Assembly (NCBI GenBank): GCA_016743925.1
Contig: JADGFH010000035.1
Span: 1 to 17,788, forward strand
Direction: 5' to 3'
DNA length: 17,788 bases
Source of the DNA: Labilibaculum sp.
GTDB taxonomy: Bacteria; Bacteroidota; Bacteroidia; Bacteroidales; Marinifilaceae
Shown: one piece after another, positions 6,628 to 14,289 of the stretch
Layout of the letters: the number at the start of each line of letters is the position of its first letter
Numbering within the stretch: position 1 is the stretch's first letter
Made by a program: the position numbers and the translations under genes
The notes under the pieces: generated by a model
What the model saw: only the letters and a program-made list of their open reading frames with translations
The model's database searches: none
Told to the model about the DNA's origin: nothing

Positions 6628-7680
6628 ATGAAAAATAACAAAATCTCAGGATCTATTTGTTGGGAAAGTCCTTCCAATATTGCATTGGTAAAATATTGGG
6701 GGAAAAAGGGAAGGCAATTGCCTCGTAATCCCTCTGTAAGTATGAGTCTGAAAAATTCGATTACCAGAACCAAGTTGGATTATGAACCTAAAAAAATAGG
6801 AGATCAATTAAGTTTTTTATTCGAAGGAAAACGAGAAGTGTCATTCGAGAATCGGATTGTAAAATGGTTCGATAGATTAGCAAATGAATTTGATTTCCTA
6901 AGTGATTTTACCTTCTTCATTTCTTCAGAGAATACTTTCCCACATTCAACGGGAATTGCGAGTTCAGCTTCTGCCATGAGTTCCCTTGCGCTTTGTTTGT
7001 GTAGTTTAGAAGAAGAAGTTTTAGGTGTACATAAAGATGAATCGGAATTTTTTCAGAAGGCCAGTCGAATTGCAAGATTAGGTTCTGGGAGTGCTTCAAG
7101 ATCTGTTTATGGCGGCTTTGCAGCTTGGGGAAAGACTAATTCCTTTTCGAAGAGTTCAGATGAGTTTGCAGTTTCGTGTTCGAAGCAAGTAAATCCTGTT
7201 TTTCAAGATTTTCAGGATGCTATTCTTTTGGTTAGTTCTGAAAAGAAAGAGGTTTCTAGTACTGTTGGGCATCAGTTAATGGAGAATCATCCGTATGCCG
7301 AGGCTCGATATGCTCAAGCGAACGATAATTTCGAAAATCTATTGGACATATTAAGATCAGGAGATTTAAATGCCTTTATCGAAATTCTGGAAAATGAAGC
7401 CTTAAGTTTACATGGATTAATGATGAATTCCTCTCCATCGTTTACTTTGATGAAACCGAATACTTTGGAATTAATTGATCGAATAAGATCATATAGAAAA
7501 ACGCATAATGTTCCGCTTGGTTTTACACTGGATGCAGGGCCAAATATTCATTTGCTATTTCCTAAATTGGAGAAAAAAAGAGTTTTACCATTTATTGAAT
7601 CAGAACTAGTGCCATTATTGGAGAATGGAAAGTACATTCTAGATGAAGCAGGTTCGGGGCCAAAAAAAATAAAAAAATAA
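6628..7680 (+). CDS. mvaD: Diphosphomevalonate decarboxylase
   Basis: The 350-aa cytoplasmic enzyme carries out ATP-dependent decarboxylation of mevalonate 5-diphosphate to isopentenyl diphosphate. The hallmark SNIALVKYWGKK (16-27) carries Lys22, TGIASSASAMSSLAL (108-122) is the phosphate-binding loop, GSGSASRSVYGGF (152-164) carries Arg158, and GFTLDAGPNIHLL (298-310) carries the catalytic Asp302. These match the yeast enzyme's Lys18, Arg158 and Asp302. All three residues are kept, which argues against a mevalonate 3-kinase of the archaeal type. The last residues (about 343-350) are a lysine-rich tail. The ATG lies 18 bp after the GYDIA kinase and the mevalonate kinase follows after 6 bp, so all are in one operon. 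A phosphomevalonate decarboxylase activity, as in haloarchaea, is a remote alternative. Confidence 0.95.
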   Translation: MKNNKISGSICWESPSNIALVKYWGKKGRQLPRNPSVSMSLKNSITRTKLDYEPKKIGDQLSFLFEGKREVSFENRIVKWFDRLANEFDFLSDFTFFISSENTFPHSTGIASSASAMSSLALCLCSLEEEVLGVHKDESEFFQKASRIARLGSGSASRSVYGGFAAWGKTNSFSKSSDEFAVSCSKQVNPVFQDFQDAILLVSSEKKEVSSTVGHQLMENHPYAEARYAQANDNFENLLDILRSGDLNAFIEILENEALSLHGLMMNSSPSFTLMKPNTLELIDRIRSYRKTHNVPLGFTLDAGPNIHLLFPKLEKKRVLPFIESELVPLLENGKYILDEAGSGPKKIKK

Positions 7681-7686
7681 AGAATT

Positions 7687-8646
7687 GTGAGAATACATCC
7701 AGACTTATTTTATGCAAAAATTTTACTTTTTGGGGAGTATAGCGTACTACTAAACTCGATGGGTTTAAGCATTCCGTATACGCATTATAAAGGCGAATTG
7801 AGTTTTATTGGTGAAGATAAATATACCGATCGTAATTTTGCAAAACGATCAAATGGTGAGCTACTAAAATATCTCGAATACTTAAAAAGTGATTTTGATG
7901 TTTACAATAAATTGATTGATTTAAAGTCTCTTTATATTGATATTCAGAAAGGCTTGTATTTTGAATCGAGCATACCAGAAAGTTATGGTTTGGGAAGTTC
8001 GGGTGCTTTGTGTGCGTCTTTGTATAAGCGTTATGGAAATAATCCGATTGGGAATAGCAAGAAACTAAAGAATAGAGATATAATTCAGTTAAAAAGTATT
8101 TTAGCTCAATTAGAATCGGGTTTTCATGGTAAAAGTTCAGGTTTGGATCCTTTAAATTCCTACCTCAAAGTACCTTTGTTAATTCATCATAAGAATGAAA
8201 TAGAACAAGTAAGCTTGCCAGGAGAAAAGTTTGGCGAAGACAGTGCTATTTTTCTTATTAACTCTCAAAAATCTGGTAATACAGAGCCATTGGTTCGTTC
8301 ATTTCTAGAAAAATGTGAAAAAGAGGATTACCTTGAATTGATGAAGAAACAACTGATTCCGATGAATAACAATTGCATTTTGGAATTGGTGAATGGCAAT
8401 GCAGACTCTTTCTTTTCACAGTTGGAAAAACTCTCTGAATTTCAATACTCAAATTTTTCATCGATGATTCCTGAAAACTTTCTAGACCTTTGGAAAGAAG
8501 GATTAACAACTCGTCAATTTTGGATGAAATTGTGTGGTTCAGGTGGTGGAGGCTATTTATTAGGCTTTACTAAAAACTACTCCACAACTAAAGATATATT
8601 AAAGAATAAAGGATTAGATATTGTTACGGTATATCAAAATCAATAA
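7687..8646 (+). CDS. Mevalonate kinase (GHMP superfamily)
   Basis: The 319-aa protein phosphorylates mevalonate to 5-phosphomevalonate. It has all three GHMP motifs: FYAKILLFGEYSVL (8-21, with Lys11 and Glu17), PESYGLGSSGALCASLY (97-113) and the glycine-rich KLCGSGGGGYLLGF (281-294). HGKSSGLDPLNSYL (147-160) holds Asp154, the expected catalytic base in the HGxxSGxD motif of mevalonate kinases. Compared with the neighbouring GYDIA kinase, this one keeps an intact third motif and the HGxxSGxD pattern, so it is the better mevalonate kinase candidate of the two. The start is a GTG at 7687, 6 bp after the decarboxylase stop, with no nearby in-frame ATG that would keep the first motif. It ends 10 bp from the end of the convergent histidine kinase gene with no clear terminator between. 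Confidence 0.87.
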   Translation: MRIHPDLFYAKILLFGEYSVLLNSMGLSIPYTHYKGELSFIGEDKYTDRNFAKRSNGELLKYLEYLKSDFDVYNKLIDLKSLYIDIQKGLYFESSIPESYGLGSSGALCASLYKRYGNNPIGNSKKLKNRDIIQLKSILAQLESGFHGKSSGLDPLNSYLKVPLLIHHKNEIEQVSLPGEKFGEDSAIFLINSQKSGNTEPLVRSFLEKCEKEDYLELMKKQLIPMNNNCILELVNGNADSFFSQLEKLSEFQYSNFSSMIPENFLDLWKEGLTTRQFWMKLCGSGGGGYLLGFTKNYSTTKDILKNKGLDIVTVYQNQ

Positions 8647-8651
8647 TCCTT
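8609..8651. repeat. Nested inverted repeat across the mevalonate kinase stop codon
   Basis: AAGGATTA (8609-8616) and TAATCCTT (8644-8651) are perfect complements. Inside them GATAT (8617-8621) continues the stem and pairs with ATATC (8631-8635), leaving an 8-nt bulge on one side. The structure straddles the 3' ends of two convergent genes. It is the only candidate for a transcript end there, but no good U tract follows on the plus strand; the minus strand has a U-rich stretch. Confidence 0.3.
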
Positions 8652-8656
8652 CTCAT

Positions 8657-10576
8657 TTATACTTTAATGAATATTAACGGGATCGAGTAGGTAACAAGCG
8701 TTCCATGCTTATTTTCTTGAATGGTTTTCAAATCAGTAAGTTCAAAATGCATTTTCTTTGATGATTTAAAATTGTAAATTTTCACTCGATCAAGGGCTAT
8801 TGAAGTTGCTAAAGATTTATGCATTTTCTTTCCCGTATTTTGCTTTTTAGCTTCTTCTATTCCAATACCATTATCAATTATTTGAAAACGAATTTGTTCC
8901 TTATTTCTACTAAGAGATACTTTAACTTCTATTTTGGCATCAGGCATATTTCTTAAGCCGCCATGAATTAGCGCATTTTCAACAAAAGGTTGAGCTAGCA
9001 TAGGGGGAACAACAATTTCATCTTGGTCAATGTTTTCATCAATATCAAATTGATAAGTAATATCATTTTCAAACCTTAATTTTTGTAGACTGATATAATC
9101 CGCTAAAGTTTCTAATTCTGTTCGAAGGGAAACAAATTCCTCACGCGAATTTTCAAGTATTCCTCTTACTAAAGTTGCAAGCCTCGATAGGTAGTTATTC
9201 GCTTCATCATTCTTTTCATCTAAAATAAAGCTTTGAATTGCTGTTAAAGAATTGAATAGGAAATGTGGATTCATTTGGCTTAATAGCACTTTCTGTCGTA
9301 AATCCATTATTTTATGAGCAACACTTAGACGATTGATACGCAAAGAAACGATGATAGCAATGGCTCCTAATAGTAAAACAACCGCTAGGGTAATTATCCA
9401 AGCATTTTTTTCACCCAATCGTAGATCTTGAATTTGGCTTTTTTGCTGTAGTAGCTCAAGCTCTTTCTCCTGTTGTGCTGATTCGTATTTAGTAGTTAAT
9501 TCTGCTACTATTTCCGATCTGTAAGATTTAAGTAGTGAGTCTTTTAGTTGATTGTGTTTTTTTAGATAACTTATTGATTTTTCGAATTGTTTCTGTTCTT
9601 CCAAAAATAACGAATATCTGTAGTAGGTTTCTTTTAAATCTTCGATAAGATCATTATTAACACAGGCCTCTTCAGCTTTTAAAAAGTATTGTTCCGAAGT
9701 CGAAAATTGTTTTAATAATTTTAAGGTTTCAGCTTTTATTAGATATAATTTACCAAGTCCCCATATATCATTTAATTGCAATCTAATTTCTTCACATAAA
9801 TTGTAATGCTCAAGAGCTTTTAATGGTTTTTCTAAAGCTTGGTATGCTTGACCTATGTTAAGATGAATGATTCCTTTGTGCTGTAGCATACCAGAATCAG
9901 TATTAATTTTTAAATTTTCTAATTGTACATCTAAAGACTCTTGAAATAAAGCTTGTTCAAATTTTATAACACCAATATTTGTTAAAACTCTTGAAAGTCT
10001 ATGTTTATCTTTAAGACTAATAAACATGTCTTGAGCTTCAAGATAAAAATTTAAAGCTTTTTCTTTGTCTTCAAGAGTTTGATATACGCCACCAATATTT
10101 AAATATGCTCCGGCTAAACCACTTTTATAATTTAACCTTTGGTAGATTTTAATAGCTTTTAAATATTGTTGTAGAGCTTTGTCATATTTACCCGTTCTTC
10201 GATATATAATTCCAATGTTGCCTGTTATTTTACCAATACTTAAAGAGTCGCCAACAATTTTAAATTTCTCAAGAGCTTTTTCGTAATAATATTGAGATGA
10301 ATCAAATGCTCCTTGATAATAGTAAGTAACACCAAGAGATTTGTAACTGGTAGCTAAAATATCTATTTCTTCTCTTTCATTCGCTAATGAAATTGCCTTT
10401 TTCCCTGTTTTAATGCTTTCAGTATATGATGAATCTCTTAATTGTTCCGCATACTTAATAATATGTATTATATCATCATTTTGCTCATTTTCCGAATCAC
10501 TTTGAATAAATTGTGCTGAAAATAAATGAGTTGTAATTGTTAATGAATATACAGCAAATAGAAGAATGAATTTCAT
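8657..10576 (-). CDS. TPR sensor histidine kinase, LytS type (downstream copy)
   Basis: The 639-aa protein has a signal peptide (1-20, cut near FSA-QFI) and a periplasmic region of about eight tetratricopeptide repeats (about 40-345; good copies at 116-145 and 156-185). A coiled coil follows (about 355-392), then one membrane helix (393-415) and a cytoplasmic LytS-type kinase. The kinase has the phosphoacceptor His438 in QMNPHFLFNSLTAIQ, the N-box PPMLAQPFVENALIHG (524-539) and the D-box DNGIGI (568-573). The usual GIGL segment is replaced by SLATSIALDRVKIYN (588-602). Such kinases normally signal to a LytTR response regulator; none is adjacent. It is a paralog of the next gene upstream (10705-12606), 128 bp away, with kinase halves nearly identical and TPR halves diverged. 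The ligand is unknown. The ATG start at 10574-10576 opens directly with the signal peptide. Confidence 0.9.
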   Translation of the reverse strand: MKFILLFAVYSLTITTHLFSAQFIQSDSENEQNDDIIHIIKYAEQLRDSSYTESIKTGKKAISLANEREEIDILATSYKSLGVTYYYQGAFDSSQYYYEKALEKFKIVGDSLSIGKITGNIGIIYRRTGKYDKALQQYLKAIKIYQRLNYKSGLAGAYLNIGGVYQTLEDKEKALNFYLEAQDMFISLKDKHRLSRVLTNIGVIKFEQALFQESLDVQLENLKINTDSGMLQHKGIIHLNIGQAYQALEKPLKALEHYNLCEEIRLQLNDIWGLGKLYLIKAETLKLLKQFSTSEQYFLKAEEACVNNDLIEDLKETYYRYSLFLEEQKQFEKSISYLKKHNQLKDSLLKSYRSEIVAELTTKYESAQQEKELELLQQKSQIQDLRLGEKNAWIITLAVVLLLGAIAIIVSLRINRLSVAHKIMDLRQKVLLSQMNPHFLFNSLTAIQSFILDEKNDEANNYLSRLATLVRGILENSREEFVSLRTELETLADYISLQKLRFENDITYQFDIDENIDQDEIVVPPMLAQPFVENALIHGGLRNMPDAKIEVKVSLSRNKEQIRFQIIDNGIGIEEAKKQNTGKKMHKSLATSIALDRVKIYNFKSSKKMHFELTDLKTIQENKHGTLVTYSIPLIFIKV

Positions 10577-10605
10577 TTAAGGGGCGTTGATTGTTTAAAC
10601 GATGC

Positions 10606-10613
10606 CAAAAGTA
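10606..10613 (-). promoter_or_regulatory. Candidate -7 element of the downstream histidine kinase gene
   Basis: Read on the minus strand the site is TACTTTTG, a match to the Bacteroidetes -7 consensus TAnnTTTG, 30 bp before the start codon. No convincing -33 TTTG is found at the expected distance. It suggests that the downstream kinase can be transcribed on its own and not only from its paralog. Confidence 0.35.
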
Positions 10614-10704
10614 AAATAAATAGTTTATTAACTTTGATAAAGATTAAATATTTTGGAAGAAATGATTTTTCAAGCTTATGTGCTGTTTTTGTATGAGTTA
10701 GAAT

Positions 10705-12606
10705 TTATTCATTATTAAGCGTAAGTGGAATGGTATAACAAACTTGCGTACCTGTTCGTTTAGGATCTTTATTTTTTAAATCGATGATTTCAAAATTCAT
10801 CTTCTTTGAAGATTTAAAATTATAGATTTTAACACGATCTAAGGCGATAGAGGTTGCTATTGATTTATGATGTTTGTTCGTGTTTTGTTTTTTAGCTTGC
10901 TCAATTCCTATTCCATTATCTTCTATCTGAAAACGGAGCAATTCCTTGTTCTTGCTACGTGATATTTTAATTTTTATTTCAGCATTTGGATTATTTCTTA
11001 ACATACCATGAATAAGTGCATTTTCAACAAAAGGTTGAGCCAACATAGGAGGAACAACAGTATGTCGTTGATCTATTTTCTCATCAATTTCGAAATGATA
11101 AGCAATTTCATTTTCAAAACGCAATTTTTGCAATTCAATGTAGTCTTTTAAGGTTTCTAACTCCGTTCGCAATGGAACAAACTCTTCTCTCGAATTTTCT
11201 AGTATTCCTCTTACCAAATTAGCCAATCTCGATAAATAAATATTGGCATCATCATTTTTTTCGTCCAAAATAAAGCTTTGAATTGCTGTTAGAGAGTTGA
11301 ATAAAAAATGGGGATTCATTTGAGTTAGTAAAACCTTTTGACGTAGATCCAATATTTTATGATCTGCTCTTAATCGGTTGATGCGTAGGGATACCAGAAT
11401 AGCAACAGCGCCTAATAACATTACAACCATAAGGGTGATAATCCATGCATTTTTTTTCGCTAATTGTAGATTTTGTATTTGACTTTCTTGTTGTAGTAAG
11501 GCCAATTCTTGTTCCCTTTTTTCAGCTTCGTAAGCTGCTGCAAGTTCTTCGAATCGCATATCCGATTGAATAATTTTCAATGAATCAGTTACCTGAATCA
11601 TTTCACTTTGCCGTAGAAAAGATTTTTTAAAATCTCCTGATTTTTGATAGGTACCCGTTAGGAACTTAAGAATTTCAGCTCTCCATTTCAACATATCATT
11701 CTTAATAGCAATTTCATCTGCCTTAATGAGATATCTTTCGGCTAATTTATAATTTCCTTTGTCTGTAAGAATTCTTCCAAGCTCGACTTTTGCACTAACA
11801 ATTCCATCTTTATCACCAATCTGAATTCTAATGTCTTCTGCTTTTTTTACATATGTAAAAGCAGAATCTAGTTCCATCTTTGAGTGATATAGAAAACCTA
11901 TATTAAATAGCAGTTTCGATTCAAATAGAATATTTCCGATTTTAGAATTTTCATGTAAAGATTTATTGTAGTAGTCTAAACTAGCTGAATATTCCTTTCT
12001 TAGTTCTGTAATAGCTCCTAAATTGCAATAAGCGTTGGCAATTTCTTTTGTTTTCTTAAATTTTTGAAAATTATCTAAGGCAAATTGATAATATCTCTCT
12101 GCTTTTACGAGATCGTCTCTTTCAAAATATAAATTCCCTATATTATTGAAAACACTGCCAAGTCCTTCTTGATAATTATCCTCCTTATAAATTTTTAAAT
12201 TATTAAGGTAGTATTCTAGGGCTTTGTCGTATTTACCTTGCTTTCTGTATAGTAATCCAATATTGCCAAGAACCTTACCTACGTCAATTTTTGAATTAAG
12301 TGCTTCGAAATGAGGAATTGCTTTTTCGTAATAAACAAAAGCAGAATCATAAGTGCCTGCAAAAAAGTAGTTAATTCCTTGTGTTTTATAAGCTTTGGAT
12401 AATAGTTTAGAGTCTTGAATATTTTCGGCTATATCTATTGCTTGTTGGCATATAGAGATACTCTCATCTAGTGAAATGTTTCGAGATTGAGCGGATGAAT
12501 CGAGTAGTTCATGTAATCGTATTACTTCTGGGGAATCATCATTCGAGAATACATTTACATTACAGAAAATAAAAATTGTAAATAGATAAAATTTCAAATT
12601 TTCCAT
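10705..12606 (-). CDS. TPR sensor histidine kinase, LytS type (upstream copy)
   Basis: With the start at 12606 the protein has 633 aa and opens with the signal peptide MENLKFYLFTIFIFCNVNVF. An in-frame ATG at 12654 would add 16 polar residues ahead of it and hide it, so the inner start is preferred. TPR repeats cover about 40-340 (clear copies at 111-140 and 151-180), then a coiled coil (about 352-385), one membrane helix (387-409) and the kinase: His433 in TQMNPHFLFNSLTAIQ, N-box PPMLAQPFVENALIHG (519-534), D-box DNGIGI (563-568). It shares long identical runs with its neighbour from the coiled coil onward, such as MNPHFLFNSLTAIQSFILDE. The periplasmic TPR region keeps only the repeat pattern. 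This points to tandem duplication followed by change in what is sensed. The response partner is not in the window. Confidence 0.9.
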   Translation of the reverse strand: MENLKFYLFTIFIFCNVNVFSNDDSPEVIRLHELLDSSAQSRNISLDESISICQQAIDIAENIQDSKLLSKAYKTQGINYFFAGTYDSAFVYYEKAIPHFEALNSKIDVGKVLGNIGLLYRKQGKYDKALEYYLNNLKIYKEDNYQEGLGSVFNNIGNLYFERDDLVKAERYYQFALDNFQKFKKTKEIANAYCNLGAITELRKEYSASLDYYNKSLHENSKIGNILFESKLLFNIGFLYHSKMELDSAFTYVKKAEDIRIQIGDKDGIVSAKVELGRILTDKGNYKLAERYLIKADEIAIKNDMLKWRAEILKFLTGTYQKSGDFKKSFLRQSEMIQVTDSLKIIQSDMRFEELAAAYEAEKREQELALLQQESQIQNLQLAKKNAWIITLMVVMLLGAVAILVSLRINRLRADHKILDLRQKVLLTQMNPHFLFNSLTAIQSFILDEKNDDANIYLSRLANLVRGILENSREEFVPLRTELETLKDYIELQKLRFENEIAYHFEIDEKIDQRHTVVPPMLAQPFVENALIHGMLRNNPNAEIKIKISRSKNKELLRFQIEDNGIGIEQAKKQNTNKHHKSIATSIALDRVKIYNFKSSKKMNFEIIDLKNKDPKRTGTQVCYTIPLTLNNE

Positions 12607-12741
12607 AATTGATGATATTAATGGGTGTTGTATAACGGAATTATTCTTATGCAAAATAAATAAATTGTTTTGGATAACGTTATATTACAAGCTATTAATC
12701 CCATTAAATATTTAATCTAAATACGATAAATAATTTTTCAT

Positions 12742-12773
12742 AAAAAAAGCCTGATCATCTGATCAGGCTTTTT
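12742..12773. terminator. Terminator of the fadL-like gene
   Basis: GCCTGATC (12749-12756) and GATCAGGC (12761-12768) form a perfect 8-bp GC-containing stem around a 4-nt loop, flanked by A7 on the left and T5 on the right. On the minus strand it lies 20 bp past the porin stop codon and ends in a run of U, so it is the intrinsic terminator of that gene. The symmetry would let it act in both directions. Confidence 0.85.
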
Positions 12774-12793
12774 AAATATATGTGTAAGTTTTC

Positions 12794-14068
12794 TTATAAG
12801 TTATATGTTACACCAATACCTGGTAAAAATCCGGTGTTTTGATATTTTCCAGCAAATCCAGAATTACCGTCAATAGCATTTACTTCTTCTCCTTTGATAT
12901 ACAATAAGGATAAATCAACACCAAGCTTATCTGTTAGCATATAAGAGCAACCTGCAGAGATACCAATTTTGTTAGAACCTGGAGTTTCTGGCGTGTAAAA
13001 CTTTTTATTGGTTGGAGTTTCATCATAATAGAAACCAGCACGAATGTCTAGTTTTTCATTTGCTGAATATTGAGCTCCAATTCTATAGGTTTTAGAATTA
13101 CTCCAATCTCTTTTGCTTTGAGTATCGGCAACAACAGGAATCATTACATCAGGAATTGTTGGGTGAGGAACAGCTGTATTTGTTTCGAAATCAAAATCTA
13201 ATGATTTGTATTTATCCCACTGTACAAAATTTACATCTGCAGAGATCAACCATTTCTCATCGATTTGGTATGCTAATCCAAGATTAAAACTTGCAGGTAA
13301 AGGAAGTGTTGCAGCAACACCACTGTTAGGAAATAATGGAGCAATTGGATCTGCAACAGAAAAAGTAGCATCTGCGTCTGAATATTCTAGTTCGACATCT
13401 ACTTGAGATCGATATGAAAGTCCAATGTTTAATTTTTCAGTGGGTTGTAGAAAAATACCTAAGTTGTAACCGTATTGAATATTGTTACCTGAAATATTTG
13501 CTTCACCATCCACAGGTGTTGGAGATCCTACTAATGGACCGTAATTAACTGCCTTATTTAATTCTACTTTTCCATAAATAATATTTAGTCCCGCACCTAC
13601 ACTAATCCAATCTGCTAATTGATAAGAAATTGTTGGTTGAATATAAATAGCCTTCAATTGTATATCTTGAATCAGGTATCGTCCGGACCAAGTTTTGCCC
13701 CAATCAACACTATTACCAAATGGTGTATAAACACCTAAGCCTAAAGCAAGCTTTTCATTTACTTTCATTGAACCATATAAATAAAATGGTGTACCGGTAG
13801 GATTATCAGTTTCTTCTTTTCCAGCAACACCTGTAAACTCAGTTTTGATTAATGTTGCAAATCCTCCTACTGAGAAACTATATTTTTGATCTAGAGTAGC
13901 CAAAGCACCTGGATTCCATTGCATACTACTAGCATCAAAATTCAACGCAGTACCAACATGTCCCATACCTGTTTGTTTATTTCCTTGAACGTTAACGGCA
14001 TAACCTTCAGCTTGAGCATTGATAGCTAAAACCATAATAGCTACAGCTAAACAAATTTTTCTTATCAT
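12794..14068 (-). CDS. FadL/OmpP1/TodX-family outer membrane transporter
   Basis: The 424-aa protein has a clear signal peptide (1-20, ending AINAQA before EGYAVN). The FadL N-terminal signature follows: GYAVNVQGNKQTGMGHVGTA (22-41), then DASSMQWNPGAL. In the family this part forms the hatch that plugs a 14-strand beta-barrel. The rest alternates in barrel fashion, with WSGRYLIQDIQLKAIYIQPT and AQYSANEKLDIRAGFYYDE as recognisable strands, and it ends with an LPGIGVTYNL-type last strand. FadL proteins take up long-chain fatty acids or other hydrophobic compounds by lateral diffusion; the actual substrate here is not readable. It is a single-gene unit, with its own terminator on one side and 221 bp of non-coding DNA to the Fic gene on the other. 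An acyl-CoA dehydrogenase is in the window but 9.6 kb away, so no functional link is claimed. Confidence 0.92.
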   Translation of the reverse strand: MIRKICLAVAIMVLAINAQAEGYAVNVQGNKQTGMGHVGTALNFDASSMQWNPGALATLDQKYSFSVGGFATLIKTEFTGVAGKEETDNPTGTPFYLYGSMKVNEKLALGLGVYTPFGNSVDWGKTWSGRYLIQDIQLKAIYIQPTISYQLADWISVGAGLNIIYGKVELNKAVNYGPLVGSPTPVDGEANISGNNIQYGYNLGIFLQPTEKLNIGLSYRSQVDVELEYSDADATFSVADPIAPLFPNSGVAATLPLPASFNLGLAYQIDEKWLISADVNFVQWDKYKSLDFDFETNTAVPHPTIPDVMIPVVADTQSKRDWSNSKTYRIGAQYSANEKLDIRAGFYYDETPTNKKFYTPETPGSNKIGISAGCSYMLTDKLGVDLSLLYIKGEEVNAIDGNSGFAGKYQNTGFLPGIGVTYNL

Positions 14069-14289
14069 AAGTTGATGTTTTATTAATTCGGAGGAAATAT
14101 AATTCTATTTATAGTTAATGCAAGATAAATTCAATCAAATGTCTTTAAATAAAACGATATAGCTCAATAAATACAATATGTATGGATGTATCTAAATTTA
14201 TACTTAATAGGAGAATATGATATTCAATTGTTTATTTTTATTAAATTATTAATACTTTTAACTTGAATAATAATTACTTATTCAAGATT
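14069..14289. other. Divergent intergenic region between the fadL-like and fic genes
   Basis: This AT-rich region must hold both promoters, but I find no exact TAnnTTTG on either strand. A good Shine-Dalgarno-like AGGAG (14209-14213) sits three bases before an ATG (14217) that opens only an 11-codon frame, not the Fic frame. A leader peptide is possible but unsupported. Confidence 0.3.

Noticed and set aside
12607..12654. A longer histidine kinase start at 12654 adding 16 residues
   Set aside because: The extension is polar and would bury the signal peptide that begins at the ATG at 12606; the paralog also starts directly with its signal peptide.
14217..14252. An 11-codon leader peptide with AGGAG before its ATG
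   Set aside because: The spacing is only three bases, the peptide has no recognisable regulatory composition, and no attenuator hairpin follows.
14263..14289. TTG start for the Fic gene adding nine residues
   Set aside because: There is no ribosome binding site to favour it, and an in-frame ATG follows at 14290 with a normal N-terminus.
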